Assembly (NCBI GenBank): GCA_944472135.2
Contig: CALYDD020000393.1
Location: 372,001 to 436,000 of the forward strand
Reading direction: 5' to 3'
DNA: 64,000 nt
Source of the DNA: Trichobilharzia regenti
Taxonomy: Eukaryota; Platyhelminthes; Trematoda; Strigeidida; Schistosomatidae
A program made the position numbers and the translations under genes. The notes under the pieces are model-generated. The model worked only from the letters and a program-made list of their open reading frames with translations, ran no database searches and was not told where the DNA came from. Shown here piece after piece: positions 47,980 to 60,321 of this stretch (its first letter is position 1; every line of letters starts with the position of its first letter).

Positions 47980-50900
47980 TGCTGGCTCCCTCCTTGCATG
48001 AAAACAGGAACGGTCTAGTGCACCCGTATCCATTGGACACACTTGACACTTGCACAAGTATAGGCCAAATAAAGAACCCTACCCACTTCTGTAACCTAAC
48101 TAAAAATAAAAGTTCCTTAGTCTATAGCAAATCCAGTACTCCAACTCCTAATTCTCCACCGAAAACAGCACACAACAACTCGATAGACATAGGTGAGCAT
48201 GATGCTGGAACTCCTCTTAACATAGGATCGTCATGTCCAGCAGAACTACTGGGTGCTGAACCATATTCGGGGCTGACTAACGAACTTAAATACTTCAAAT
48301 GCTACTTCAACTCTCATCTTTACGTAATCCTCATAAATGCTAGATCTGTTCTAAATAAATTGCCGATGCTCAGAGCACTCACAGTAATATACAAACCCCC
48401 TGTAATTGTCATCACTGAATCTTGGTGTCATTCGGACATCCTGGATGAAGAAATAAGCTTAGATAACTACACACACTTTCGGTGTGACAGGGAAGGTGGT
48501 AAGGGAGGGGGTTGTCTCATGTACTTTCTGAATGAACTTACTGTATCACAGCTAGAAAGTAGTACACTTAACATGCCTGAGACTCTATGGGTTAATGTAC
48601 ACTTAAATAACGTAACAGCATTAATTGGATGCTCCTACAGAGCACCTGGCACCTTTAGTAATTACGAGACCCAACTTATTAATACTCTGGAGCAATTAAC
48701 CGACTTACAATACGATCATAAGATCCTATGTGGGGACTTTAACTTACCTGAAATCAACTGGGATATACCCACAGGTCCAACTAAATTTGATAAGTTCTTA
48801 GGCACACTGGATATACTTGGCTGGAAACAAACTGTCACTACTCCCACAAGAGGTAACAACGTACTAGACTTAATCTTCTGCCACAATATAAGCCCCCTTT
48901 CAACGCTAGTAGGTTCTGAGTTTCCAGGGAGCGACCACAAAACAGTAATGTGTGCACTGCCAATTCCGCTGAGTAGCAATGCATCTCATACCTCCACTTC
49001 ACAACAAGTAATATATAGGAACTATAGTAAGGCAAACTGGGCCTTAGTTGAATCGATGCTAAGATCCTCCAAATGGGATGAATACTTCACTACTGATGAC
49101 CTATCGAGAGCCCTAACCATCTTCTACCATAACTCAAACATATGCTTAGATGCTGTCATTCCACTCCAAACACTAAAGGTTTCCCCACACAGAAAGTCAT
49201 TCATAAAACCAAAGGATCGTAAGAAACTGAAGAAACTCTCAACAAGTTACTTCAAACACCACGACTTTGGCACTCTAGGTCTAATACTTAAAACCCTTAG
49301 CTCCATCACACAAGCTCAAGATTTCCGTATGAGAAAGGAAGAACGCATCGCAGTAGCCAGCCCTGCTAGAGTGTATGCACTCACAGAAATCTTAAGGAAG
49401 CGAATGAATCGCAAAAATCACAGCATTTCTCTCCTCATAGACAAAGGCAGGCTATGCACTAACTCTGCAGACATATGTGAACTATTCAACAAAACGTTTG
49501 CAGGTAACTACCTTAAGCCCTCAGTCCAGCTACTCGATATACACCCTATTACTAAAATGGCACCAACTCCACTGACACCAAACCAAATTAGCACTGTTCA
49601 ATTCACTTACGCTGACATTAACCAAACTATAAGAACCCTCAAAAGTTCAAAAGGTTTCGGTACCGACGGTATATCATCTTACTTCTATAAATATGGTGGC
49701 CCTGACATTCCTCTACTACTGCTTAAAATATTCACAATGTCCCTAGAAACCCAAACTTACCCTGACATATGGAAGACTACATTCATTATGCCTAAACACA
49801 AATCTGGCTCGAAAACTGAAGTCAGTAACTACCGGCCAATCAATATCACACCTATAGCATCTAGAATCATGGAGAGACTAGTCAAAGATAACTTAATCAA
49901 ACATATGCTTAGCTGCAACATCATAAGTCCGAACCAACATGGATTCCTGAAATCCAGATCATGTTTAACATGTCACCTAGACTTCTTCAATTTTGTAACC
50001 AGCAGTCGTGACAGACGGCAACTAGTACTTGTCATCTACTTTGACATTTCTAAGGCATTTGACCGTGTTGACCATTTACTGCTAACAAATAAACTGAACT
50101 CCTTAGGAATACGTGACCCATTATTAGGATGGCTTAAATCATTCCTTAACAATAGGTCCCAAATAGTTAAACTCGGGTCTGCAACCTCCAAACCTAGCCC
50201 TATCACTTCTGGTGTAGTACAAGGTAGTGTCATTGGACCCCTCCTATTTACACTATACATCAATGACATATGCGCTTGCTTCACGCACGGGAAACCATTC
50301 ATCTTTGCAGATGACCTAAAAGTAGCTTATACATTCCAACGTGATGACTTAGGGAACTTCGAGAATGTAGTACAGAAGGAATTAGATAAAATGGCTGCTT
50401 GGTCGTCCCTATGGAATCTCCAATTTAATCTGAACAAATGTGGCTGGATCTGCTTCGGTGCACCCTCAATTGACCTGAAATTAACGCTCCAATCTGCTAA
50501 CCTAACAAGACTCCGAAGTGTCGTTGACCTAGGCTTGAGGTACTCTAGTGACTTGACATTCTCAGAGCAAGTAGCATCACAGACTAGAAAATCGAGGATG
50601 CTCTTAGGATGCATACTCAGGAACTTTCACGACAATGAAGCCAAGCTAATTCTGTACAAAACATGTGTCAGACCACTACTAGAATACTGTCCATTTATTA
50701 TAAGCAGCACTCGCACACGCGACAAGCTAAGGATGGAAAGTATCCAACGATATTTTACCTCAAAACTGCTTGGCTACGATTGTAAGAAAGACTACATCTC
50801 ACGGTGCATGATCCTAAAACTCGACCCACTTTGGACAAGGCGACTTATTATAAACCTAATATTCTTCTTTAAGGTCCTTCACAAAATATCATTCTCAGGT

Positions 50901-51173
50901 AACAGGGACATACAATTCGCACAGGAAGGTTCTTACGATCTGCGTAACCAAACTTCCACAGTGACAACTCATTCTTTTAAGTCAACACTCCGTGAAAACT
51001 TCTTCACAGTCATGTATTCTAAAATATGGAATAGCCTACCCCTAGATATCAGAACTTGCTCTTCGGTTACAAGCTTCAAACGCTCTCTATACAGACTGTT
51101 TCACTCTACAGATTATATTAATAAACTATTTACTCCTAGAACGAATCAAGCACTAATCTACTACAGCACCTAA
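47883..51173 (+). CDS. CR1 element A ORF2: endonuclease-reverse transcriptase, intact (1,096 aa)
   Basis: An uninterrupted frame with every expected part. APE endonuclease: INARSVLNKLP (about residue 150), VITESWCHSD (catalytic Glu, about 178), LCGDFNLPEINW (about 284) and FPGSDHKTV (about 350). RT: FGTDGISSYFYKYGG (about 595), NYRPINITPIASRIMERLV (about 650), IYFDISKAFDRVDH (first Asp, about 720), GVVQGSVIGPLLFTLYIND and FIFADDLKVAY (catalytic FADD, about 809). The CR1 C-terminal domain has RPLLEYCPFI and ILKLDPLWTRR. All visible catalytic residues are kept, so this copy could be competent or a source copy. A deletion-ridden second copy lies at 52,313. Confidence 0.93.
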   Translation: MVITRIQSFFIPRVPVSVEKTAGRDVNTPKPLVLAPSLHENRNGLVHPYPLDTLDTCTSIGQIKNPTHFCNLTKNKSSLVYSKSSTPTPNSPPKTAHNNSIDIGEHDAGTPLNIGSSCPAELLGAEPYSGLTNELKYFKCYFNSHLYVILINARSVLNKLPMLRALTVIYKPPVIVITESWCHSDILDEEISLDNYTHFRCDREGGKGGGCLMYFLNELTVSQLESSTLNMPETLWVNVHLNNVTALIGCSYRAPGTFSNYETQLINTLEQLTDLQYDHKILCGDFNLPEINWDIPTGPTKFDKFLGTLDILGWKQTVTTPTRGNNVLDLIFCHNISPLSTLVGSEFPGSDHKTVMCALPIPLSSNASHTSTSQQVIYRNYSKANWALVESMLRSSKWDEYFTTDDLSRALTIFYHNSNICLDAVIPLQTLKVSPHRKSFIKPKDRKKLKKLSTSYFKHHDFGTLGLILKTLSSITQAQDFRMRKEERIAVASPARVYALTEILRKRMNRKNHSISLLIDKGRLCTNSADICELFNKTFAGNYLKPSVQLLDIHPITKMAPTPLTPNQISTVQFTYADINQTIRTLKSSKGFGTDGISSYFYKYGGPDIPLLLLKIFTMSLETQTYPDIWKTTFIMPKHKSGSKTEVSNYRPINITPIASRIMERLVKDNLIKHMLSCNIISPNQHGFLKSRSCLTCHLDFFNFVTSSRDRRQLVLVIYFDISKAFDRVDHLLLTNKLNSLGIRDPLLGWLKSFLNNRSQIVKLGSATSKPSPITSGVVQGSVIGPLLFTLYINDICACFTHGKPFIFADDLKVAYTFQRDDLGNFENVVQKELDKMAAWSSLWNLQFNLNKCGWICFGAPSIDLKLTLQSANLTRLRSVVDLGLRYSSDLTFSEQVASQTRKSRMLLGCILRNFHDNEAKLILYKTCVRPLLEYCPFIISSTRTRDKLRMESIQRYFTSKLLGYDCKKDYISRCMILKLDPLWTRRLIINLIFFFKVLHKISFSGNRDIQFAQEGSYDLRNQTSTVTTHSFKSTLRENFFTVMYSKIWNSLPLDIRTCSSVTSFKRSLYRLFHSTDYINKLFTPRTNQALIYYST

Positions 51174-51856
51174 AAGACGCACTTCAACACCCTTAGCAAT
51201 CTTTAAACTATAAATAAACTAGCAGCATGGATGCATAAAGACATAGTACGGAACATACAGGATTAGTTTACCCTTAGAAATAGGACCTATCCCTCATTGT
51301 AACCTTCAAACGCTTGCTATATACTGTTTTGTCCAATGACTATCCCTACCAGAACCCATCACTTATTTCTAAAACGCATCAGTCATTAGAACACTAAAAC
51401 GCTCAGACTATTAATACACATTATGACATTAAATAAACTCTAAGACTTCGCATAAATACGTGAAAACAAATACAATATAGAAAAAAGTTTACTTAAGTAT
51501 AATATACAACATTTATAAATGCTTAAAATATTAATGTCCTTTTCATGTTCACATACTTTCTCTTTCTGGTATTTTGCTGCTCCTATTCATCTTCTGGTCG
51601 AGGTCGAACAACCCTGCATCTAAACTGAAATGAGGATTAATTCCAAACCGTCTATCTCATAACCACTCAAATTCCATGAACGATCCAATTCTACCATTTG
51701 AAGACGCTGGCGAACATGCTGTAAATGAGTATTCATGATCTGAAATGAAGAAGCAACTGGTCTTCAAATAGTTTTCAACATTTTACTCAACTTACGAATA
51801 CAGTCCGCCATGCAGACACAAATGGAGCAAATGGAGAATTCTGGAATCGACCTCGG

Positions 51857-52311
51857 CACCATTTGATGCAGTAAAACAACCCAACATGACCTTATCTAGT
51901 TTTCGTATCCACGATCAAATTTCTTTCCTGTTATAAAACTACGATAAGACTACTGAAAAAATGGAATAAATATATCACTGATCTCAACATAATACATCAA
52001 TAATCTTTAAGCCAAGGGTGCTGTTCACAACAAAGTTATATAAGAGAATTGACTTCAAGCTTTATTTTTCCCAGATATTTGTATTACATTCATCTGATGT
52101 CTGGGTTTTTTGTTAATGCGAAGACAATATTTCTATATCTCTTTATGTGCTACACAAACAACTTTATAGCAGACTGTTCCGACTGACTCTAATGTCAGAA
52201 AGAACAACCAAACTGTAAATTCATTATACATCAAATTTGTGTAATTTATATAATAACTTATCCATGCCTGTACAATTGGTATGTTCCTGCATAAACAGGA
52301 AGAAATATATA
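51857..52311 (+). repeat. Repeat R, copy 2
   Basis: Second ~455-bp copy, nearly identical to the one at 42,164. It ends TTCCTGCATAAACAGGAAG then AAATATAT and is followed at once by the second copy of element A sequence. Confidence 0.82.
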
Positions 52312-52312
52312 T

Positions 52313-55150
52313 CACACACTTTCGGTGTGACAGGAAGGTGGTAAGGGAGGGGTGTCTCATGTACTTAATGACTTACTGTATCACAGCTAGAAAGTAGTAC
52401 ACTTAACATGCCTGAGACTCTATGGGTTAATGTACACTTAAATAACTAACAGCATTAATTGGATGCCTACAGAGCACCTGGCACCTTTTAATTACGAGAC
52501 CCAACTATTAATACTCTGGAGCATTACCGACTTACAATACGACATAAGATCCTATGTGGGGACTTTAACTTACCTGAAATCAACTGGGATATACCCACAG
52601 GCAACTAAATTTGATAAGTTCTTAGCACACTGGATATACTTGGCTGGAAACAAACTGTCACTACTCCCACAAGAGGTAAAACGTACTAGACTTAATCTTC
52701 TGCCACAATATAAGCCCCCTTTCAACGCTAGTAGGTTCTGAGTTCCAGGGAGCGACCAAAAACAGTATGTGCACTGCCAATTCCGCTGAGTAGCAATGCA
52801 TCTCATACCTCCACTTCACAACAAGTAATATATAGGAACTATAGTAAGGCAAACTGGGCCTTAGTTGAATCGATGCTAAGATCCTCCAATGGGATGAATA
52901 CTTCACTACTGATGACCTATCGAAGCCCTAACCATCTTCTACCATAACTCAAACATATGCTTAGATGCTGTCATTCCACTCCAAACACTAAAGGTTTCCC
53001 CACACAGAAAGTCATTCATAAAACCAAAGGATCGTGAACTGAAGAAACTCTCAACAAGTTACTTCAAACACCAGACTTTGGCACTCTAGGTCTAATACTT
53101 AACCTTAGCTCCATCACACAAGCTCAAGATTTCCGTATGAGAAAGAAGAACGCATCGCAGTAGCCAGCCTGCTAGAGTGTATGCACTCACAAAATCTTAA
53201 GGAAGCGAATGAATCGCAAAAATCACAGCATTTCTCTCCTCATAGACAAAGGAGGCTATGCACTAACTCTGCAGACATATGTGAACTATTCAACAAAACG
53301 TTTGCAGGTAACTACCTTAAGCCCTCAGTCCACTACTGATATACACCCTATTACTAAAATGGCCAAACTCCACTCCACTACACCAAACAAATTAGCACTG
53401 TTAATATACCTAATATAACCAAACTATAAGAACCCTCAAAAGTTCAAAAGGTTTCGGTACCGACGGTATATCATCTTACTTCTATAAATATGGTGGCCCT
53501 GACATTCCTCTGCTGCTTAAAATATTCACAATGTCCCTAGAAACCCAAACTTACCCTGACATATGGAAGACACATTCATTATGCCTAAACACAAATCTGG
53601 CTCGAAAACTGAAGTCAGTAACTACCGGCCATCAATATCACACCTATAGCATCTAGAATATGGAGAGACTAGTCAAAGATAACTAATCAAACATATGCTT
53701 AGCGCAAATATAAGTCCGAACCAACATGGATTCCTGAAATCCAGATCATGTTTAACATGTCACCTAGACTTCTTCAATTTTGTAACCAGCAGTCGTGACA
53801 GACGGCAACTAGTACTTGTCATCTACTTTGACATTTCTAAGGCATTTGACCGTGTTGACCATTTACTGCTACAAATAACTGAACTCCTTAGGAATACGTG
53901 ACCCATTATTAGGATGGCTTAAATCATTCCTTAACAATAGGTCCCAAATAGTTAAACTCGGGTCTGCAACCTCCAAACCTAGCCCTATCACTTCTGGTGT
54001 AGTACAAGGTAGTGTCATTGGACCCCTCCTATTTACACTATACATCAATGACATATGCGCTTGCTTCACGCACGGGAAACCATTCATCTTTGCAGATGAC
54101 CTAAAAGTAGCTTATACATTCCAAGTGATGACTTAGGGAACTTCGAGAATGTAGTACAGAAGGAATTAGATAAAATGCTGCTTGGTCGTCCCTATGGAAT
54201 CTCCAATTTAATCTGAACAAATGTGGCTGGATCTGCTTCGGTGCACCCTCAATTGACCTGAAATTAACGCTCCAATCTGCTAACCTAACAAGACTCCGAA
54301 GTGTCGTTGACCTAGGCTGAGGTACTCTAGTGACTGACATTCTCGAGCAAGTAGCATCACAGACTAGAAAATCGAGGATGCTCTTAGGATGCATACTCAG
54401 GAACTTTCACGACAATGAAGCCAAGCTAATTCTGTACAAACATGTGTCAGACCACTACTAGAATACTGTCCATTTATTATAAGCAGCACTCGCACACGAC
54501 AAGCTAAGGATGGAAAGTATCCAACGATATTTTACCTCAAAACTCTTGGCTACGATTGTAAGAAAGACTACATCTCACGGTGCATGATCCTAAAACTGAC
54601 CCACTTTGGACAAGGCGACTTATATAAACCTAATATTCTTCTTTAAGGTCCTTCACAAAATATCTTCTCAGGTAACAGGGACATACAATTCGCACAGGAA
54701 GGTTCTTACGATCTGCGTAACCAAACTTCCACAGTGACAACTCATTCTTTTAGTAACACTCCGTGAAAACTTCTTCACAGTCATGTATTCTAAAATATGG
54801 AATAGCCTCCTAGATATCAGAACTTGCTCTTCGTTACAAGCTTCAAACGCTCTCTATACAGACTGTTTCACTCACTGATTATATTAATAAACTATTACTC
54901 CTAGAACGAATCAAGCACTAATCTACTACAGCACCTAAAAGACGCACTTCAACACCCTTAGCAATCTTTAAACTATAAATAAACTAGCAGCATGGATGCA
55001 TAAAGACATAGTACGGAACATACAGGATTAGTTTACCCTTAGAAAAGGACCTATCCCTATTGTAACCTTCAAACGCTTGCTGTAACTGTTTTGTCCAATG
55101 AATCCCTACAGAACCCATCACTTATTTCTAAACGCATCAGTCATTAGAAC
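52313..55150 (+). pseudogene. Second copy of CR1 element A (part of ORF2 and 3' UTR), riddled with small deletions
   Basis: Aligns with 48,470-51,392 of element A from mid-endonuclease into the 3' UTR. It is about 85 bases shorter overall. Differences are mostly deletions of one to four bases; substitutions are rare. Long stretches (for example about 53,720-53,870 and 53,880-54,120) are almost identical to element A, while others lose a base every 20-40 bp. No long frame survives. FADD and the RT blocks are still readable piecewise. It ends exactly at the BEL LTR. Confidence 0.88.
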
Positions 55151-55523
55151 TGTCAATGGAGTTGAATATTGAACGATCAATTCTTGGTTGTTTGCTCAAA
55201 ATCAACTTCCTCGATTTTCGCGGAGGCATCAATACGACAGTCATCGTCTCATCGGTCGCTGTTCAGAAAGAAGTGTTAAACATCGTTAGAAGTAACATAA
55301 CGATTTATTATTGTAATATTTGTTTACAGACCTTAGTTTTCTTAGCTTAGTTCGTTTATTCCTTTTATATGTTGGAGTAACAATACAAAATATCAAACGG
55401 CAGATCGGCGTTTTGGTTTTGGCGTCCGTTATAACTAAGCGTTTCTAAGATATCTTCTAAGAACAACGTGGGCCCGAGCGTAGCGAGAGCTGGGCATTAA
55501 CGGTTTATGAGACTTGGCTGACA
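55151..55523 (+). repeat. 5' LTR of BEL/Pao-type retrotransposon
   Basis: A 373-bp segment begins TGTCAATGGAGTTG and ends TTGGCTGACA, with TG...CA ends. It matches 60,322-60,693 almost base for base. A GAGCGTAGCGAGAGCTGGGC motif lies near its 3' end. The gag frame starts 145 bp downstream. Confidence 0.85.
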
Positions 55524-55667
55524 GTTTCTAACGATGGAAACAGATCTGGCGGATTGAAACAGTTGGTGAAATTTTGGATAGTCGCCGTTCATTTTTCCTG
55601 GTGCCGGTCAAGTCCTCTTTGAACAAGCAATATCTGGAACTTTTTTGGAATTTGGTCAAGTTCAACA

Positions 55668-56957
55668 ATGCCTGGGTCAAAGAAGGGACAGAGTGTCTTG
55701 GATGCAAACAGGAAAGTAAGTCATGGTGACTTGTCTGTTAATTGTAACGATGTGTCTGATGTTAAACATGATATGGCTGATGTTACTGTTTCGCCGTTCA
55801 GGGATAATAGGAACATCAAACTCCCTAAATTAGAACCACAGTGTTTTGATGGAAACCCGGCTGATTATTTACAATTTGTAAAGGAGTTTGAGATCATGCT
55901 GAATAGTTTTCTATTAAATGATGAATTGAAATTGATGTATTTGATGAGATATTGCACTGGAGATGCTTCAAGAGCTATACAGTGTTGTAAGTTTATGAAG
56001 CCAAAGGAGGGCTACGATGAGGCTATGAGCATACTACGTCAAAGGTTTGGAAGACCCTCGATGATTGCAGGGAAATTATTCGAGGCTGTTGAGGGTAATG
56101 GTGGTCAGTTACAGGATGACTCCCAGGCACTCACTGAGTTTTTAGATAATTTGCTAATTTACAAGAATGCAATGATTTCGATGAATCGAATGAGTGACCT
56201 CAACTCGAGTTTTATACTAGAAGTAATAGCAAGACGTCTACCTACCCGACTGCAAAGGAAGTGGGTGAAGATAAGCTCCCGTATGGAGGATGAGGGTATC
56301 GAGCCAAAGTTTGATGATATCCTGAAACTGGTAAATACTTGTGTCAATCAATCTATGAGCAAGTTCGCCAGTCTGTTAGATCTCACCCATAGAATAGAGC
56401 AGTCTGAGGGGAAAACGTACTCATTGATGACGAATAAGCCTCAGAGAGGTGGATATCGAGAAGGCTCCATGATGTCTAGTAATGCATATAGATCTAGTGA
56501 GTGTAACAGGTTTCGTAGTACATCCTCAACAGATAAGTTGCAAGATGCAAGACAAACACGGTTGTGTTGTACTCGTTTGCAAGAGGTGCATACAAAAGTG
56601 AACTGTGAACCAGTGAGCAAGTTCAGTGATAAGCTAAATGTAAACTCCAGGTCTGACTCCGAATTGTGTGACGATAACAGTGTTGTGAAGAAGTCTGTAG
56701 TTGCAACTGGTAAGCCGTTGTTGAATAGAGTGTCACAGAATAGAGTTACTGCTTCAGAGTGGAGTTCTGACTCCACAAGTTTACAAAGTATATCTAGTCA
56801 GAGTGAAGTTATAAAACCTTTAATGAATTTTGAGGAGGAACGAAAATCGTCTACTTCTGTTATTAAGGAGCTTGAAAATGATGAACTTGACGGTAAATTG
56901 AATATTTGTGGTGATGATCATGATAGTGCAGATTTGTCTTTGGTTGATCATTATGAG
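55668..56957 (+). CDS. BEL/Pao retrotransposon gag, C-terminally truncated
   Basis: The frame starts at ATG 55,668 and stays open for about 430 codons until it runs into the ATT tail of an inserted CR1 at 56,958. The diagnostic region is KLPKLEPQCFDGNPADYLQF (about residue 51), the Pao-type gag start known as DUF1759. MYLMRYCTGDASRAIQCC and ILRQRFGRPSMIAGKLFEAV follow. A Ser-rich C-terminal part comes next. No protease, RT or integrase follows. In the family gag forms the particle that packages element RNA. The last ~40 codons of the open frame belong to the CR1 insertion, not to gag. Confidence 0.85.
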
Positions 56958-59900
56958 ATAATAATAATAATAATAGCTTTATTCCAAACAGTATTTGTGG
57001 TACAGGTATGGAATTTTCAGCGTGCATTACAGTATATTGCATCTACTTACCTCATAAATTATATAAGATTTTTAAAAATCAAAGATAAATAAATAAAAAT
57101 AAAATAAATAAATATTAGAAATTAAGAAAAAAAACAACGTAGAGTATTTCATTTCAAACAATGCAACACAGGATTTGAAATATAAAGTTGATGTGTGGTA
57201 GTAAATGAGAACAACAGTGTAGTAGTAACGAGGAAAGGGAAACAAAAACTAATGGGACTATTTGTTAGAGTGCCGCAGTAAGTTTATCGTGTCATACCTA
57301 ACGGATTTCTCATCACATAACAGCTGTGCCAGATATGGTATTGTGGACTTTTTGTATTTGGTAGTCCTAGCATATAGCCGCCTATAGCTGCTTCTAGTTC
57401 TACCAGATGAAATGCAAGGAGATAGATGTGTATAGAGAGGATGCTTGGGGTCCGACAATATTGTATTTGCTAGTTTCTTACATGATATAATATGTCTATC
57501 TACAATAGTGTTCACCAGTTGGTTTAACGATATCCCGCTTGCCCTACTAACAGCTTTCAGTGCTCTTCTCAGCGAAGCAAAGTCTTTCTTAAGTAGTCCA
57601 GGAAAGACTAATGGGGAGCAGTAAAGGAGGATGGGTAGAATACAAGAATTTACAAACTGAGAAAGTAAAGACTGGTTTATGCCAGACTGCCTAAATTTCC
57701 TAATGTAGAACGTTAAGCGAAACATCTTTCTAGTAACTAGCAAGATGTGGGAAGACCAGGAAAGATCGGTGGAAAAACTCAGCCCAAGGTACTTGACATA
57801 AGATGTATTTTCAACCTCTGTGCCGTCAATGAGAGTGGGGCCATGTGAGCTAACTAGTTGCTGTAGGTCACATTTACGTCTGAAACTGAAATTGACTACC
57901 TGACATTTAGACGGATTAAGCTTAAGTCCGTTTGAAGAGGACCACTGACTAATTTCCGACAAAAAGCTATTTAATTTGGAACAATCTGACTGAGAGTTGA
58001 CAGGCATAGAAACCGAGAGGTCATCGGCATATTTAACAAAAGTGGCTACATCAGAATGAGGCAAGTCATGTAAGAAAAACGAGAACAGAAAGGGAGAAAG
58101 AACAGCACCTTGAGGGACACCAGCTAAAGTAAGTGAGGTAGTGGAGGATTTTCCATTGTAGACGGTGTACTGCTTCCTTTCAGAAAAATAGGAATGCAAC
58201 CACTTATTTGTCCAGCTTTCAGCCTGTGTTGCAGCAAGCTTACTTAGCAAGAGAGACCTGGGAACAGAGTCAAATGCAGATGTGTAATCAAGGAAGGCAC
58301 AGCGAACGTATTTAGCTCCTTTATCTAAACTAGAGACTATGCTATGGTGGAGGACGACAGCGGCATCTAACGTACTCCTACTATGTTTATAAGCAAACTG
58401 GTTGGGGTCGTTGAAAGGTTTTAAAGAGGGATCAAGATTAAGTAAAATAAGTCTTTCCATAACTTTCAAAAACGGTGAGGTAATTGAAATGGGTCTAAAC
58501 TTAACATTAGGTCCACTTGTAGATTTAGGCACTGGAACGATCTTGATGTTTTTCCATGATTCAGGTATAATACTTTTGGAAAACGATTCGTTGAAAATGT
58601 CAGTTAGCGGGGAACACAAGATGTCGGCACACTTTTAAGGATAACAGCAGGAACACCATCAGGACCGAGGGACTGAGTAGGCTTGAGAGATTGAAGACAC
58701 TTGAGGACATCATTCGTGTTTAAGCATGAGAAGCAGTCATTGTTTACACTATTTGAGTTTGGAATCATAACATTTGCTGGAATACATATGAAGGATTCAT
58801 TAAGCGTATTAACATCTACAGAAATATCATTCAACATTTGCTTACCACCTGTGATTTCCTTTAATAACTTCCACATATTTGATGGGGATTTACATGAAAG
58901 AAACTTCTGGTTATAGAGAGCATTCAATCTTTGTAATTCAAGCTTAATCAAAGTGTTCATTCTCTTAACACCAGATTTGTTTTTCATTTTGAACAACCTT
59001 TCTTTTTCACGGCGGAGCTTTTTGAGTTGAGTAGAGGAGAAGCGATCGAATTTTAAGAAGATTGTCTCTTTTGGACAACAAACATCAAGACAGAAATTAA
59101 GATAATGTGTTATGTTAGCAATTGTGTTATCAAGAGCTTGTTCAGTAAATAGATCCCAGTTTGTGTCTTTTAACATGGACCTTAGGTTCAGTATGTTGTC
59201 ATGGGAATAACATCTGTGTTGTGTTTTCTTTCCAAGGTGTGAGAAGACTCTTTTGTGCTGCTTTCCATATACTTTGGGCAATATTCTTATGATACAGTGA
59301 TCTGAATTTAGTAGTGGGGCTCTCTTTCGAGCTTCAAATATTCCTGCATCGTTTGTGAAAACAAGGTCAAGAGTGTTGTCCATTCTAGTCGGGAAGTTGA
59401 CAATATTATCGTGTCCAAGTGAAATTAGGAAGCTGTGGTCACTAGAATTAAAATCACCAGTAACTATAGACAAGGAATTTCCGAAGGAGGTGGCAGCAAG
59501 GGAAGTAAATTCATCCGCAAATAAAGATAATTCTGTGGAGTTGCATCCAGGAGCAATATACATGTTCGAGATGTAAATGTAGTTGTATTTAGACAAATGT
59601 TTAGGTCGACACTTAACGGTGAGACAGTCAATATTGTCACTAGAGAATTTGAAACATACATTATTAGACGTACACCATTGTGAGTTGATGAAGATGGCGA
59701 CACCGCCACCGCGTTTCTTCCTGGAACTACATCGATCTTGTCTGAATAGTTTGAAATTATTTAGATACACTAGATTGTCATCATATAGATCATGAAGCCA
59801 TGTTTCTTGAAGTGATATGATCCCAGTATTATGATATATAATGGAAGACACCAGCGATTGAAGACAGTTAATTTTAGCCGGCAGGGAGCGACAATTGGTA

Positions 59901-60140
59901 CTCATTATTGCGGGAACAGTCATGAATTGAATAGGGGTATTTTGTAATGCTCTCTGCCAGCCGGCATGATGCTTTTTCTTGTCTTTTTTATGGAGTTGCA
60001 GATCAGTAGGTTTTAAAGATATTAGATATTCACGAGAATAAATAATCCGATTTGAGGTCATATTTGAATAAGATTTATTGATTAAAATATCAATTAGAAA
60101 TGAGAAATGAGATGCAATATGATTTGTAATGTTTAAGGTA
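56958..60140 (-). mobile_element. CR1-clade element E3 inserted in the BEL element (minus strand)
   Basis: The left end is the ATAATAATAATAATAGC tail with the complement of AATAAAGC. The right end lies near 60,130-60,180, where the endonuclease leader starts. The element covers most of ORF2. It belongs to the same subfamily as the copies at 26.3 and 35.1 kb, but is more complete. It occupies the place where BEL pol should be. Confidence 0.82.
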
Positions 60141-60178
60141 ATTGGTAGCCCAAGATTTAAGCAGGCCGCCAAGGTCAA
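57258..60178 (-). pseudogene. CR1 E3 ORF2: endonuclease-RT, single frameshift
   Basis: The first frame (60,178-58,604) holds the APE endonuclease: MSTNCRSLPAKINCL, ISLQETWLHDL (catalytic Glu), KRGGGVAIFINS, IVTGDFNSSDHSF and LLNSDHCII. It then covers the linker and QSLGPDGVPAVILK. The second frame (58,619-57,258) continues with KFRPISITSPFLKVMERL, FLDYTSAFDSVPR, GVPQGAVLSPFLF, KYADDLSVSMP (about residue 198 of this frame) and LYCSPLVFPGLLKKD. The break is a single missing base next to the T4 run at 58,633-58,636. Everything else is open, so the copy is young, or the break is a consensus error. Confidence 0.88.
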
Positions 60179-60321
60179 GTGGGTATGCTTGTGGTGTGTT
60201 GGCTTTTCTGTTTGTTTTCCATTTCAGCTCTGTCCGTGTGACCCAGGTTCTCGCAATGGCATCCAAGTCAACGTGCATTAGTCGTGAAGGAAAAAAGGGT
60301 TGGATCCATTTTGCCGGGGAG
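60141..60321 (+). other. Residual BEL internal sequence and polypurine tract
   Basis: About 180 bp between the CR1 insertion and the 3' LTR. It ends GCCGGGGAG directly before TGTCAATGG, which fits the polypurine primer site of an LTR element. GAAAAAAGGG lies about 30 bp upstream. No pol motif remains. Confidence 0.55.

Larger units (their letters stand above)
46263..51856 (+). mobile_element. CR1-clade element A, near full length
   Basis: A short 5' UTR (46,263-46,399) is followed by a frameshifted ORF1 (46,400-47,979) and an intact ORF2 (47,883-51,173). A long AT-rich tail follows without a clear simple-repeat end. The last part of that tail (51,710-51,856) recurs at 60,694-60,823, and both are followed by repeat R. 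The right boundary of the element itself is uncertain; it may end before 51,710. Confidence 0.8.

Noticed and set aside
55668..56957. Host gene encoding a Ser-rich protein
   Set aside because: The DUF1759-type start, position between matching LTRs and distance from the LTR identify it as BEL/Pao gag.
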